From: Zoogloea sp.
Lineage (GTDB): Bacteria > Pseudomonadota > Gammaproteobacteria > Burkholderiales > Rhodocyclaceae
Assembly: GCA_016720685.1 (NCBI GenBank)
Contig: JADKKC010000031.1
Span: 1 to 48,675 of the forward strand
Length of the DNA stretch: 48,675 bases
Direction: 5' to 3'
The position numbers and the translations under genes were made by a program. The notes under the pieces were generated by a model, which searched no databases, was not told where the DNA came from, and was given only the letters and a program-made list of their open reading frames with translations. This document shows positions 21,204 to 29,414 of the stretch, piece by piece. The stretch's first letter is position 1; each line of letters opens with the position of its first letter.

Positions 21204-22289
21204 CTAAAGCGCGGTGGCCAGCCGCTGCGCCAGACCGACGAGCTCATCCGAACCGGCGAGCCCGTCGATGAAGCGCCGCGGAATGCCCGACAGGCCGGTT
21301 TGTGCGCCGGCCAGCGCGCCGGTGAGCATCGCCCGGGCCAGGTTCTGGCCGCCGCCATTCACCGCGTGAAGCACCGCCGACTCGAAATCATCGGAGAAGC
21401 GCGCCGCCAGGTAGTAAGCCGCCGGAAACTGGTGATAAACGGCGCAGGGCATGCCATACACCAACGACACCTTCCAGGCCGGCTCGATGCGGATGTCCGG
21501 ATCGCGGGCCGCACGGGCCATGTTTGACGGGCCGAGCAGTGCGTCCGGCGACGGAAAACGTCCAATCGTCGACGCTTCCGCCTCGCCGGGACGCGGCGCC
21601 TGCAGCTTGCCGCTGGTCACCGTGTGAAAGGGCAGTTCGCCGCTTTTGACCCGCGCCATCAGCTTGTCCGAGATGTCACCGTCGAGGGCGTGGCCTTCCA
21701 CCAGCATGCCGAGCACCGCGCCAAAGGCCACGGTCATCGCCAGCACGGTGCCGTCGGTTTGCGTGAGCGCCGCGTTGCGGGTGACCGCCGCGGCCAGCGC
21801 GGCCGGATCGAGCGCGTAACGCACCGCAATGGCGAGGACGCGCTCGGCCGCTTCCGTGGTGTCGGCGTTGCCCGCGCATTGCCCCCAGGGCAATCCTTCG
21901 CCCACGCGCTTGCGAAAGGCTTCGCGGATCGACTGGCTGGTGTAACCGCCGGGGCCGGCCATCGGCGAGCCGTCGATCTGCGGAAAGAAATCGCCATCGA
22001 GCCGGGCACAGAAATTCGCCTCGTCGTAGCCGCCCCGCTCCACCAGCGAACGCAAGGTCAATTCCAGCAGCACCCCCGCCTGGGACGGGTCGCCGGCCTT
22101 GAGCCCGGCGTGGTAGCGGCCGGGTTTTGGATCGGTGTAGCCCGAAATCCAGTCACCGTAATCGGCGTGCAGCTCGTCGAGGTTGTAGTACCAGTGCGGC
22201 CCGAGGGCCAGGGCATCGCCGATGAAGGCGCCGATCAGCGCGCCGGCAGCGCGGTCACGGAGGCGTTCGGCGGATTGGAGTTCGGACAT
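21204..22289 (-). CDS. ADP-ribosylglycohydrolase-family protein, crystallin-J1-like
   Basis: A 361-residue protein of the ADP-ribosylglycohydrolase fold (PF03747). The N-terminal GALIGAFIGDALALGPHWYY corresponds to the first metal-binding loop. The C-terminal motif is NGGGQNLARAMLTGALAGAQ, where active hydrolases have G-G-D-T-D-T. The Asp pair that binds Mg2+ is therefore missing, as in the J1-crystallin-like branch, so classical de-ADP-ribosylation is doubtful. It is full length and has no frameshift. It stands alone between a DUF2502 gene and an esterase gene; a nearby ADP-ribosyltransferase such as DraT was not seen. Confidence 0.85.
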   Translation of the reverse strand: MSELQSAERLRDRAAGALIGAFIGDALALGPHWYYNLDELHADYGDWISGYTDPKPGRYHAGLKAGDPSQAGVLLELTLRSLVERGGYDEANFCARLDGDFFPQIDGSPMAGPGGYTSQSIREAFRKRVGEGLPWGQCAGNADTTEAAERVLAIAVRYALDPAALAAAVTRNAALTQTDGTVLAMTVAFGAVLGMLVEGHALDGDISDKLMARVKSGELPFHTVTSGKLQAPRPGEAEASTIGRFPSPDALLGPSNMARAARDPDIRIEPAWKVSLVYGMPCAVYHQFPAAYYLAARFSDDFESAVLHAVNGGGQNLARAMLTGALAGAQTGLSGIPRRFIDGLAGSDELVGLAQRLATAL

Positions 22290-22316
22290 GGCAGAGATCT
22301 CCGGGCGTAAAGGGCG

Positions 22317-23393
22317 TCAGACGGGCACAGGCACCGCTTGTTCCATGGTAGACGCAAAGAACTGCCATGCCAGCCGTAACGCATCCGGCCCGGTCGGATC
22401 GGAAAAGGCCTGGCGGGCGGCGCCACCACTCCAGGCGTGCCCCATGCCATGCACGCGGAGCAGGCGCACGCAGGGCTGACGGCCGGTTTTCCAGTCACTG
22501 CGGGTGAGCTTGCGGCGGGTGCCGCGCTGAACTTCGGTGATTGTTTCGCGGGCCGTGACGCCCTCGGGCAGCAGCTCCAGCCAGAGATCGGCCGAGGCCC
22601 GGGCGTTTTCGAAGGACACCATCGCGTCCAGATCACCGTGGATCAGCACCAGCGGCGGCAGGCGCCGGCCGGCGAGCTGCCGGGCCAGCGCGTCGCCGTC
22701 CGGCGAGCGGCGCCCGCGCATGGCCTGGCCGGCCTGCAGCGGCGTGCGCGCGCTGTGGGGCGCGGCGCCGGAATGGCTGCCGACGGCGGCAAAGCGCTCG
22801 GGATGCCGCAGCGCCAGCGTCAGGGCCATGGACCCGCCGGCCGACAGGCCCAGCGCGAACAGCGGCCCGCCCACCCGCGGATAGTCGGCCACCACGTGCT
22901 CGACGATGCTCATCAAAATCTGCGTTTCGATGCCGACCCGCGTGTCGCTGCCAAACCAGTTCCAGCAGCGCTGGGGGTTGGCCTCCTGGGCCTGCTCGGG
23001 CATCAGCACCGCAAAGCCGCGCGCCTTGGCCGTGGCCGCGGCGCGGGTTACCGCGGCGAAGGCCGCCGTATCCTGGGCGCAGCCGTGCAGAAGCAACAAC
23101 AGCGGTAGCGGCTTTCTGGCGCTGCCGCCGGTCGGGATGAACAAGCGGTAGCGCCGCATGGCCAGCGGCCCGAGCCCCCAGCGCCCGTCGATCCAGCGTC
23201 CGCCCGTCACCGGCACGGGCGCGTCGGTGGGGGTGGCCACGGCCTTCATCATGCGTCCGGCGCCTTCGGCCATCTTGCTGCCTGATTCGATGCCCTGCCG
23301 CGCGGCGGCCTTGCCGATTCGCGCCGACTGGCGCATGCCGGCCCGGGTCAGCTTGAAGAGTGCGGAAACCAGCGGTGATTTACGACGACTCAT
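22317..23393 (-). CDS. PHB-depolymerase-family esterase (alpha/beta hydrolase)
   Basis: A 358-residue protein of the LpqC/PHB depolymerase type 1 family. A basic N-terminal stretch (residues 1-60, amphipathic, no signal peptide) precedes the hydrolase core. Motifs are LLLLLHGCAQDTAAFA (oxyanion region), the nucleophile Ser in ALGLSAGGSMAL, LVLIHGDLDAMV (acid) and VHGMGHAWSGG (His). The lack of a signal peptide and the phasin gene just upstream on the same strand suggest action on intracellular polyhydroxyalkanoate or its oligomers, but family members also cleave feruloyl and other esters. The phasin terminator separates the two genes. Confidence 0.85.
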   Translation of the reverse strand: MSRRKSPLVSALFKLTRAGMRQSARIGKAAARQGIESGSKMAEGAGRMMKAVATPTDAPVPVTGGRWIDGRWGLGPLAMRRYRLFIPTGGSARKPLPLLLLLHGCAQDTAAFAAVTRAAATAKARGFAVLMPEQAQEANPQRCWNWFGSDTRVGIETQILMSIVEHVVADYPRVGGPLFALGLSAGGSMALTLALRHPERFAAVGSHSGAAPHSARTPLQAGQAMRGRRSPDGDALARQLAGRRLPPLVLIHGDLDAMVSFENARASADLWLELLPEGVTARETITEVQRGTRRKLTRSDWKTGRQPCVRLLRVHGMGHAWSGGAARQAFSDPTGPDALRLAWQFFASTMEQAVPVPV

Positions 23394-23413
23394 CGGGTGA
23401 CTCCTGAAATGAC

Positions 23414-23435
23414 AAAAGGCCCCGAGGGGCCTTTT
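23414..23435 (-). terminator. Rho-independent terminator after the phasin gene
   Basis: A perfect inverted repeat aaaaggcccc / ggggcctttt with a 2-nt centre (effective loop 6 nt) and T-rich flanks on both sides. It lies between the phasin stop (23484) and the esterase start (23393), so it ends the abundant phasin message. Confidence 0.85.
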
Positions 23436-23483
23436 GGATGCTACCGGGAATACTGCGGCAAAACCTCACCGCATGATTCCTGA

Positions 23484-24062
23484 TCAGGCAACTTTCAGAG
23501 CGGAGGCAGCAGCCTTGGCGCCCTTTTCAACGTTTTGCACGGCAGCTTCGGCAGCCTTTTCGACGCTGGCCTGAGCAGCAGCAGCGACTTGCTTGGCAGC
23601 CTTGGTGGCGCCTTCGTAAGCGTTGTTGGCGTTGGCCAGAGCGGTCTTGACGGCCTTGACGGCAGCTTCGGAACCGGCCGGAGCGTTCTTGAACAGCTCT
23701 TCCAGGGAAGCGTCGAAGTTCTTGCCCATAACAGCGGCTTCGGCTTCAACCAGCTTGGTCAGCTCTTCCTTGGTGTCGGCGCCGATCACGGACAGGCTGC
23801 GACCGTAGGCAATGCCCTTCTCGACGGACGGGGTCACGGCAGCCAGGTTCAGGGCGGCGACGGCTTGCGGGTCCTTGGCGGCGAGCACAGCCTTGGAGAA
23901 GGCAACGCTTTCGTCGAAAGCGGTGCGGGCGGTAGCCAGGTTCAGGGTGGACACGCGCTCAACGGCGGTGAACACGGTGGCCACGAAGGCGGAAGCGGAG
24001 CTCAGGCTGGCTTCAACGTTGGTCTTGGCGGCGGCGGCAATCTTTTCGGGGGTAACGGACAT
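23484..24062 (-). CDS. phaP: Phasin (polyhydroxyalkanoate granule coat protein)
   Basis: A 192-residue phasin of the PHB granule-associated family. It starts MSVTPEKIAAAAKTNVEASL and contains FTAVERVSTLNLATARTAF and VEKGIAYGRSLSVIGADT. Its Ala/Lys-rich C-terminal half (TKAAKQVAAAAQASVEKAAE) is amphipathic helix. Such proteins coat PHA granules and control their size. A ttgaggagat ribosome site precedes the ATG. Codons are strongly biased (AAG, GCC/GCT, CTG, ACC), as expected of a highly expressed gene. Two TGC-N3-GCA dyads lie about 60-105 bp upstream, consistent with PhaR-type repression. Confidence 0.93.
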   Translation of the reverse strand: MSVTPEKIAAAAKTNVEASLSSASAFVATVFTAVERVSTLNLATARTAFDESVAFSKAVLAAKDPQAVAALNLAAVTPSVEKGIAYGRSLSVIGADTKEELTKLVEAEAAVMGKNFDASLEELFKNAPAGSEAAVKAVKTALANANNAYEGATKAAKQVAAAAQASVEKAAEAAVQNVEKGAKAAASALKVA

Positions 24063-24121
24063 GATGATCTCCTCAAGTAGGTGGTCTTGCGATCACCGAA
24101 GCAAATTCGGTATGGCTCTAT

Positions 24122-24167
24122 GTTGCACCGCAACAAAAACAATTGCAAGCGCTTTTTGTGCACTGCA
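24122..24167 (-). promoter_or_regulatory. TGC-rich dyads upstream of phaP, candidate PhaR sites
   Basis: Two inverted repeats of the form TGC-N3-GCA lie upstream of the phasin start: gttgc-acc-gcaac at 24122-24134 and tgc-act-gca at 24159-24167, with centres about 35 bp apart. A ttgcaa palindrome lies between them. PhaR-type repressors of phasin genes are known to bind TGC-rich repeats. The rest of the gap 24168-24358 shows no gene. Confidence 0.45.
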
Positions 24168-24358
24168 ACAAAATATTCACGGGGCGCCGTTTCCTCCTCT
24201 GCCAGCTGGTCGTCCATGCCGGACCGGATGTGCGGGTCAATCGTCGCCTCTTCAATGATATGGGCGGCGTGTGAATCATCGAAGACAGCCGACAGGTTCA
24301 AGCGTTTGACTCGCTCACCGGCAAGGCGGCGCCGCACACGACCGCAAACGCTGAGCGT

Positions 24359-24709
24359 TCAGCCCCGCGCCACTTCGCGCAGGCTGACCGACGCGGCCGC
24401 CAGCGTGGCCTGGATGACTTCGACGGCGCGCTCGGGGCGGGCGTCGCCGCACATGAACACATCCACCGCGGCAAAACCGTGTTCGGGCCAGGTGTGGATG
24501 CTGATGTGGGATTCCTTGAGCAGCAGCACGCCGGTTACGCCGAGGCCGGGGCCGAAGGGGTGGAAGTGGCCGCCGACCGGGGTGCTGCCGGCGGCGGCGG
24601 CGGCGGCGCGCAGCAGGGTTTCGATGGCGGCCGGGTCGGTGAGGCGGTCGGGGGCGACGCCGTGCAGATCGGCCAGCAGATGCCGGCCACGGGGCAGAAA
24701 GCCGCTCAC
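24359..24709 (-). CDS. speD: S-adenosylmethionine decarboxylase proenzyme (class 1b, SpeD/SpeH)
   Basis: A 116-residue pyruvoyl enzyme that makes decarboxylated AdoMet, the aminopropyl donor for spermidine-type polyamines. The self-cleavage site is Glu66-Ser67 in LKESHISIHTWPE, and His72 and Cys87 (VDVFMCGD) match the processing and catalytic residues of the bacterial class. The start overlaps the stop of the small Gly/Ser-rich gene (ATGA), tying it to the DUF4178/SPFH/DUF350 run. A membrane-anchored aminopropyltransferase is encoded on the opposite strand 3 kb away, so the two steps of aminopropylation are both present in the locus. Confidence 0.92.
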   Translation of the reverse strand: MSGFLPRGRHLLADLHGVAPDRLTDPAAIETLLRAAAAAAGSTPVGGHFHPFGPGLGVTGVLLLKESHISIHTWPEHGFAAVDVFMCGDARPERAVEVIQATLAAASVSLREVARG

Positions 24710-24867
24710 TTGTGCCCGCCTCCGCCGGACGACCAGCTGCCGCCGGACGAGCCGCTGCCCCAGCTGCGGCTGCTGCCACCGGAACCACCGCTGCGGGTGT
24801 CGAGGTTGATCAGCGTGGTGAGCAGCGTGATCAGCAGCGCAAAGACGATGTAGCCGAAACGGGTCAT
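24706..24867 (-). CDS. Small membrane peptide with Gly/Ser/Trp-rich tail
   Basis: A 53-residue protein. Residues 5-20 form one hydrophobic helix (GYIVFALLITLLTTLIN), followed by a low-complexity tail of Gly and Ser with two Trp and an ending GGGGHK. Both ends overlap neighbours by ATGA, upstream with DUF4178 and downstream with speD, so it is a real, coupled gene. Gly/Ser-rich tails of this kind often end membrane proteins that travel with DUF4178/DUF350 genes. Function unknown. It could be a membrane adaptor or a substrate for conjugation at the terminal His-Lys; this is speculation. Confidence 0.72.
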   Translation of the reverse strand: MTRFGYIVFALLITLLTTLINLDTRSGGSGGSSRSWGSGSSGGSWSSGGGGHK

Positions 24868-26357
24868 GGCGCGTCGTCGGTGATGCGGGAGTAGATCGGC
24901 CACCACAGCACGCCGATGGCGATCAGGGTGATCAGCCAGTTGATGAAGCCGCCCATGAAAGACAGCGGCACGTTGATGACCAGCAGGATGGCGGTGAAGC
25001 GCAGCGCGAGGGCGTTCAGCGCGCCCGCGGGGAGGGAGTCGCCCAGCACCGCCGTGTTGCCGGCCGCCGCCGCGGCTGCGGCCAGCTTGCCCTTTTTGCC
25101 GAACCAGCCATCCACGGTGCCAGCCGGCACGCGCTGGGCCAGCGACCAGCTGATTTCGGCCGGGCTGCGTTCGCTGCAGAGGGTGCCGCGGGCACCGCGG
25201 TAATCGGTGATCGACACCGCGTCGCCCACCTGCACGCGCCAGTTGAAGGCGCCGGCCGCGTGGATGACTTCGGCGCCGTAGGCCTGCATGCGCGTGAAGG
25301 CGCTGCCTTCAAGGCTCACCGCGCTGGCCGAAACGGATTCGGGCCAGGCGTCGAGCACCTTGACCTTGTCCCAGCCGGCGCCGGATTCGACCAGCCACAC
25401 AAAGCCGGCCGCCTCGTTAAACAGCAGGTACTCGGTCCATTCGTCCATTCCGCCCACCTCGCCCACCTCGCGGCAGCGCATCAGGCCGATGAGGCTGTAG
25501 GCCGCACCGTCGATCTTCGCCACGTCGCCCAGCGCCAGCGTGGTGTGGACCAGCGCCTCGCGGCGGGCCGCGTCCATGATCTCGGCGGTGCCGGTGGTGG
25601 CATCGGATTCGGTGCCGCAGGCGGGGCAGTGCAGGTGCGCGGCCACCGCCGGACGCCAGCTGATCGACGCGCCGCAGGCCGGGCAGTCCAGCACCGCGGC
25701 CTTGCCCTTGAGATGGCCGGCGCTGCGGGCGATGTCAGCGGGCTCGCGCAGCAGCTGGCATTTGAGATCGGCCAGGCTGACGGCCTTGCCGACGAAGCGG
25801 CGCGGCGCGTCGCCGTCGGAGTAATCGAGGGTCAGGAAGCGGTGGGACTGGCGGTAGTCGGCCACCCGGGCCTGCCAGCCGGCGCCCACCAGGAAAGGCA
25901 GCTCTCCTTCGCCGCCCGAGCACTGGGCGGTGCGCAGATCCGCCGCCGAGTAGGTGACGCCCTCGAAGGGGTAAAAACCGCCGGGCACGATCTGGCCAAA
26001 GGGCGGCGCATCGCTGGCGATGCCGGTGTCGACGGTGACCGCGTATTGCCCCGAGGCATCCGACAGCCAGCCGGCGCTGCCGTCGTCGAAAAGGAGGTAC
26101 CACTCGTTCCAGAAGCCCGCGGCGTAGCGCAGCTGGATGCGCCCGACCACGCCGAAGGCCTTGCCGGCATACATGCCCGAGGTGGTGATGCGGATCGGCG
26201 AATAATCCTCGAGGGCGACCGCCATCTTGCCCACGTCGCGCACTGCGTCGGCATCGCGCAGCAGGGTGCTGCGGCAGTATTGGCAAACGGCAAGGGCCGA
26301 GGTGGCGGAGCGGAAGACGACCTCCGCGCCGCACCCCGGGCAGGCGAGCTTGAACAC
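24864..26357 (-). CDS. DUF4178 protein with zinc-ribbon motifs and C-terminal membrane helices
   Basis: A 497-residue protein. The N-terminus holds a zinc ribbon, CPGCGAEVVF...CQYC (residues 6-29). A first DUF4178 domain follows (about 55-190, YSPIRITTSGMYAGKAFGVV...FWNEWYLLFDDG). A second ribbon, CPACGASISW...CPACG, lies near 225-245, and a second DUF4178 domain (about 270-420) contains MDEWTEYLLFNEAAGFVWLV. Two C-terminal helices (FTAILLVINVPLSFMGGFIN, LITLIAIGVLWWPIY) anchor it in the membrane. DUF4178 has no established function. The duplicated domain with tandem ribbons is seen directly. It lies between the SPFH gene (7 bp) and the small peptide gene (overlap). Confidence 0.88.
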   Translation of the reverse strand: MFKLACPGCGAEVVFRSATSALAVCQYCRSTLLRDADAVRDVGKMAVALEDYSPIRITTSGMYAGKAFGVVGRIQLRYAAGFWNEWYLLFDDGSAGWLSDASGQYAVTVDTGIASDAPPFGQIVPGGFYPFEGVTYSAADLRTAQCSGGEGELPFLVGAGWQARVADYRQSHRFLTLDYSDGDAPRRFVGKAVSLADLKCQLLREPADIARSAGHLKGKAAVLDCPACGASISWRPAVAAHLHCPACGTESDATTGTAEIMDAARREALVHTTLALGDVAKIDGAAYSLIGLMRCREVGEVGGMDEWTEYLLFNEAAGFVWLVESGAGWDKVKVLDAWPESVSASAVSLEGSAFTRMQAYGAEVIHAAGAFNWRVQVGDAVSITDYRGARGTLCSERSPAEISWSLAQRVPAGTVDGWFGKKGKLAAAAAAAGNTAVLGDSLPAGALNALALRFTAILLVINVPLSFMGGFINWLITLIAIGVLWWPIYSRITDDAP

Positions 26358-26364
26358 GCGGCGC

Positions 26365-27384
26365 TTACCCGATCAGCTTTTTGAGTATTTCGGCCTTGGC
26401 GGCGTCGTAGTCGGCCGGGGTGACGAGGCCTTTTTCGAGCAGCGCCTTGAGCTTGGCGAGGCGCGCTTCCGGGTCGTCGGCGGCCTGTGCCGGCGCCGCG
26501 GGGGCCGCAGCGGCTGCCGGCGTCTGAGCGCCACGCAGCGCATCCATCATCACCTGCCCCATCCCGACGCCCGCCGCCAGCCCGGCGCCCACGCCCGCCA
26601 GGCCGCCTTCGTTCTGGGCCGCCAGCGGCACCGACTGGGCCACCTGAAACTGGGTGTACTTGCCCAGATCGCCGACCATGCCCATCGAAATGCGCGCGTC
26701 GATGGCCTTTTGCAGTTCTTCGGGCAGGGAGATGTTCTCGACGGCGAAGTTGTCGAGGGTGAGGCCGTAGCGCTCGAAGCTCGGCGTCATGCCGGCCACC
26801 ATGCGCTCGGCCAGCAGCAGCTGGTTGGCGGCCATGTCGAGGAAGGGCAGATCGGCGCCGCCGAGGGTCGCGCTCATCGTGGCAACGACGAGATTGCGCA
26901 ACTGCTGTTCCAGCTCGTCAACGGTGTATTCGGCACGGGTGCCGCTGATCTCGGTGAAGAACTTTTTCGGGTCGGCCAGCTTGTACGAATACATGCCGAA
27001 GGCGCGCAGCCGCACCATGCCGAAATCCTTGTCGCGGATCGTCACCGGCTGCGGCGTGCCCCATTTGCGGCCAAGCTGCAGGCGGGTGCTGAAGAAATAC
27101 ACGTCCGACTTGAAAGGCGACTCGAAGGCCTTGTCCCAGTTTTTAAGGTAGGTGAGCACCGGGATTGTCTGGGTGGTGAGCGTGTACCTGCCCGGCCCGA
27201 ACACGTCGGCGATCTTGCCCTCATTCACGAACACTGCCATCTGCGAATCCCGCACGGTGAGGCTGGCGCCGTACTGGATTTCGAAGTCTTCCATCGGGTA
27301 ACGCCAGGCCAGCGTACCGTCGGAATCCTCGTTCCACTGGATGACGTCGATGAACTGCTTCTTGATGAACGAGCCGATGCTCAT
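26365..27384 (-). CDS. SPFH/band-7 domain protein with C-terminal SHOCT domain
   Basis: A 339-residue protein of the 'virion core protein-like' SPFH family. The N-terminus, MSIGSFIKKQFIDVIQWNED, is followed by the SPFH domain with AVFVNEGKIADVFGPGRYTL, AFGMYSYKLADPKKFF and YGLTLDNFAVENISLPEELQ. An Ala/Gly/Pro-rich linker leads to a C-terminal SHOCT helical hairpin (LAKLKALLEKGLVTPADYDA). It has no membrane helix; such proteins are thought to be recruited to membranes or complexes. It lies 21 bp downstream of DUF350 and 7 bp upstream of DUF4178, and probably forms a membrane platform with them. Confidence 0.92.
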   Translation of the reverse strand: MSIGSFIKKQFIDVIQWNEDSDGTLAWRYPMEDFEIQYGASLTVRDSQMAVFVNEGKIADVFGPGRYTLTTQTIPVLTYLKNWDKAFESPFKSDVYFFSTRLQLGRKWGTPQPVTIRDKDFGMVRLRAFGMYSYKLADPKKFFTEISGTRAEYTVDELEQQLRNLVVATMSATLGGADLPFLDMAANQLLLAERMVAGMTPSFERYGLTLDNFAVENISLPEELQKAIDARISMGMVGDLGKYTQFQVAQSVPLAAQNEGGLAGVGAGLAAGVGMGQVMMDALRGAQTPAAAAAPAAPAQAADDPEARLAKLKALLEKGLVTPADYDAAKAEILKKLIG

Positions 27385-27405
27385 GGGATGCTCCGGTGAG
27401 AAATG

Positions 27406-27798
27406 TCAGGACATGCAGGCGGCGTTGACGATACCGACGACGAGGGACACCACCCCCGCCGCGGCCCCCGCCGCCACGTTGTTGCTGGCCAGCTGGACCG
27501 GCAGGCGGGGAAAGGCCCGCGCCAGCAGCGCATAGGCAAGCACCTGCACCGACAAGCCGGATACGCACCACAACAGAAACAGCAGGTAGTGGTCGTTGTG
27601 CAGGATGCTCGAGGCGACGGTGAGCGAAAACCCGATCACCGCGCCGCCCAGCGACAGGGCCGGGGCCACCACGCCCTGGCGGATCAGCGCCAGCTCGTGA
27701 AAGGGCGTGACCCACATGTAGATGGCGGCGAAACCGCCCACCATCAGCAAGCCCGAAAACAGGTGCAGCACATAATTGTAAAACGCGTCCATCGGCAT
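27406..27798 (-). CDS. DUF350 integral membrane protein
   Basis: About 130 residues with four hydrophobic helices. It has typical DUF350 sequence: YNYVLHLFSGLLMVGGFAAI, TPFHELALIRQGVVAPALSL, SSILHNDHYLLFLLW and the ending SLVVGIVNAACMS. Start candidates are 27822, 27798 and 27792. 27798 (MPMDAFYNY) is favoured because gggaa lies just upstream and family members begin near MDA. DUF350 genes in other bacteria, including enterobacteria, neighbour glutathionylspermidine-synthase-like ATP-grasp genes, which also points to polyamine chemistry. It is the first gene of the minus-strand run, with a 77-bp divergent gap to the aminopropyltransferase gene. Confidence 0.87.
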   Translation of the reverse strand: MPMDAFYNYVLHLFSGLLMVGGFAAIYMWVTPFHELALIRQGVVAPALSLGGAVIGFSLTVASSILHNDHYLLFLLWCVSGLSVQVLAYALLARAFPRLPVQLASNNVAAGAAAGVVSLVVGIVNAACMS

Positions 27799-27875
27799 GA
27801 TTCCCAGGCGGGGGGCGATCATTTAGCCAGCATTCCCGGTGCCCGGCAAGCGCATTGCGGGTAGAGTCCCGCCCC

Positions 27876-29414
27876 ATGTCCGATGCCACCACCAAGCCCG
27901 CCGTACCCGACCGCCTGCTGATCCTGTCGGTCTTCGTCGTCGCCTCCTGCGGGCTGGCCTACGAGCTGATCGCCGGTGCGCTGTCGAGCTATCTGCTCGG
28001 CGATTCGGTGCTGCAGTTCTCGTCGATCATCGGCTGCTACCTGTTCGCCATGGGCGTCGGCTCGCACCTCTCCAAATACGTCGATGACCGGGACGTGCTG
28101 GCCCGCTTCATCGACATCGAACTGCTGGTCGGGCTGATCGGCGGCCTGTCGGCCACCGTGCTTTTTCTGCTGTTTGCCTGGATGTCGGCGCCTTTTCGCA
28201 CGGTGCTGTATGCGCTGGTGTTTGCCCTGGGCGTGCTGGTGGGAATGGAGATTCCGCTGGTGATGCGCGTGCTCCACAACAAGCAGGCGCGCTTCAGCGA
28301 GCTGGTGAGCCGGGTGCTCACCTTTGATTACCTCGGCGCCCTGGCGGTGTCGCTGCTGTTTCCGCTGGTGCTGGCGCCCAAGCTGGGGCTGTCACGCACC
28401 GGTTTTCTGTTCGGCATGGTCAACGCCGCCGTGGCGCTGTGGACGCTGCGGCATTACGCCGCCGACATCCCGAACGTCCGTGCGCGCCTCACCCGCGGCA
28501 TCCTGGTGATGACTTTTCTGGCCGGCGGGCTGGTGATGTCCGAGCAGCTCACCCGCTGGGCCGAGCGCGGCCTGTACGGCGACGAGGTGATCTTCGCCAC
28601 CACCACGCCCTACCAGCGCCTGGTGCTGACCCGCTGGAAGGACGACACGCGGCTCCACATCAACGGCAACCTGCAGTTTTCCAGCCGCGACGAGCACCGT
28701 TACCACGAAGCGCTGGTGCATCCCGCGCTGCAATCCATGCCGTGGGCACGCTCGGTGCTGGTGCTGGGCGGCGGCGACGGGCTGGCGGTGCGCGAAATCC
28801 TGCGCCACGCCAATGTCGAGCACGTCACCCTGGTCGACCTCGACCCGGCGATGACCGGCCTGTTCACCCGCAACAGCGAGCTGGCCAGGCTCAATGGCGG
28901 ATCGCTCCGCAACCCCCGCGTCACCGTGCTCAATGCCGACGCCGGCCAGTGGCTCGACGAACACGCCGACGTGTTCGACCTGATCGTCGCCGACTTTCCC
29001 GACCCCTCCAACTTCGGCCTCGGCAAGCTCTACTCGGTGCCGATCTACCGGCTGATGGCCAGGCATCTATCCGACAACGGCGCCCTCGTCGTGCAATCCA
29101 CCTCGCCGTGGTTCGCCCCGCGGAGCTTCTGGTGCATCGACGCCACGCTGCGCGAAGCCGGCTTTCATACCCACCCCTACCACGCCTACGTGCCGTCCTT
29201 CGGCGAGTGGGGCTTCAACCTCGCCACGCGCCGCCCCGGCTACACGCCGCCCACGGCCTACAGCATCCCCACCCGCTTTCTCGACGGCGAAACCACCCGC
29301 CTGATGTTCCGCTTTCCGCCCGACATGAAGCCCCTGCCCGTCGAAGCCAACCACCTCAACAACCAGCGCCTGGTGCATTACTTCGAACAGGACTGGGGCA
29401 ACGTGGTGCGCTGA
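27876..29414 (+). CDS. Membrane-anchored polyamine aminopropyltransferase (spermidine synthase-like)
   Basis: A 512-residue fusion. Residues 1-220 carry about seven membrane helices (LILSVFVVASCGLAYELIAG, GVLVGMEIPLVMRVLH and others), as in the membrane-type spermidine synthases. Residues 230-510 form the methyltransferase-like catalytic domain with YQRLVLTRWKDDTRLHINGN, YHEALVHPAL, LVLGGGDGLAVREILRH (AdoMet loop), VTLVDLDP and the catalytic-Asp region DLIVADFPDPSNFGLGKLYS. The gatekeeper loop differs from soluble SpeE (FPDPSN instead of SSDPVG), so the amine acceptor may differ. Its stop overlaps the start of the next gene (TGATG). It pairs logically with the SpeD encoded divergently. Confidence 0.9.
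   Translation: MSDATTKPAVPDRLLILSVFVVASCGLAYELIAGALSSYLLGDSVLQFSSIIGCYLFAMGVGSHLSKYVDDRDVLARFIDIELLVGLIGGLSATVLFLLFAWMSAPFRTVLYALVFALGVLVGMEIPLVMRVLHNKQARFSELVSRVLTFDYLGALAVSLLFPLVLAPKLGLSRTGFLFGMVNAAVALWTLRHYAADIPNVRARLTRGILVMTFLAGGLVMSEQLTRWAERGLYGDEVIFATTTPYQRLVLTRWKDDTRLHINGNLQFSSRDEHRYHEALVHPALQSMPWARSVLVLGGGDGLAVREILRHANVEHVTLVDLDPAMTGLFTRNSELARLNGGSLRNPRVTVLNADAGQWLDEHADVFDLIVADFPDPSNFGLGKLYSVPIYRLMARHLSDNGALVVQSTSPWFAPRSFWCIDATLREAGFHTHPYHAYVPSFGEWGFNLATRRPGYTPPTAYSIPTRFLDGETTRLMFRFPPDMKPLPVEANHLNNQRLVHYFEQDWGNVVR

Noticed and set aside
24002..24337. 111-codon minus-strand frame spanning the phasin promoter region
   Set aside because: It overlaps the phasin start and control dyads, has no ribosome site and no recognisable protein features.
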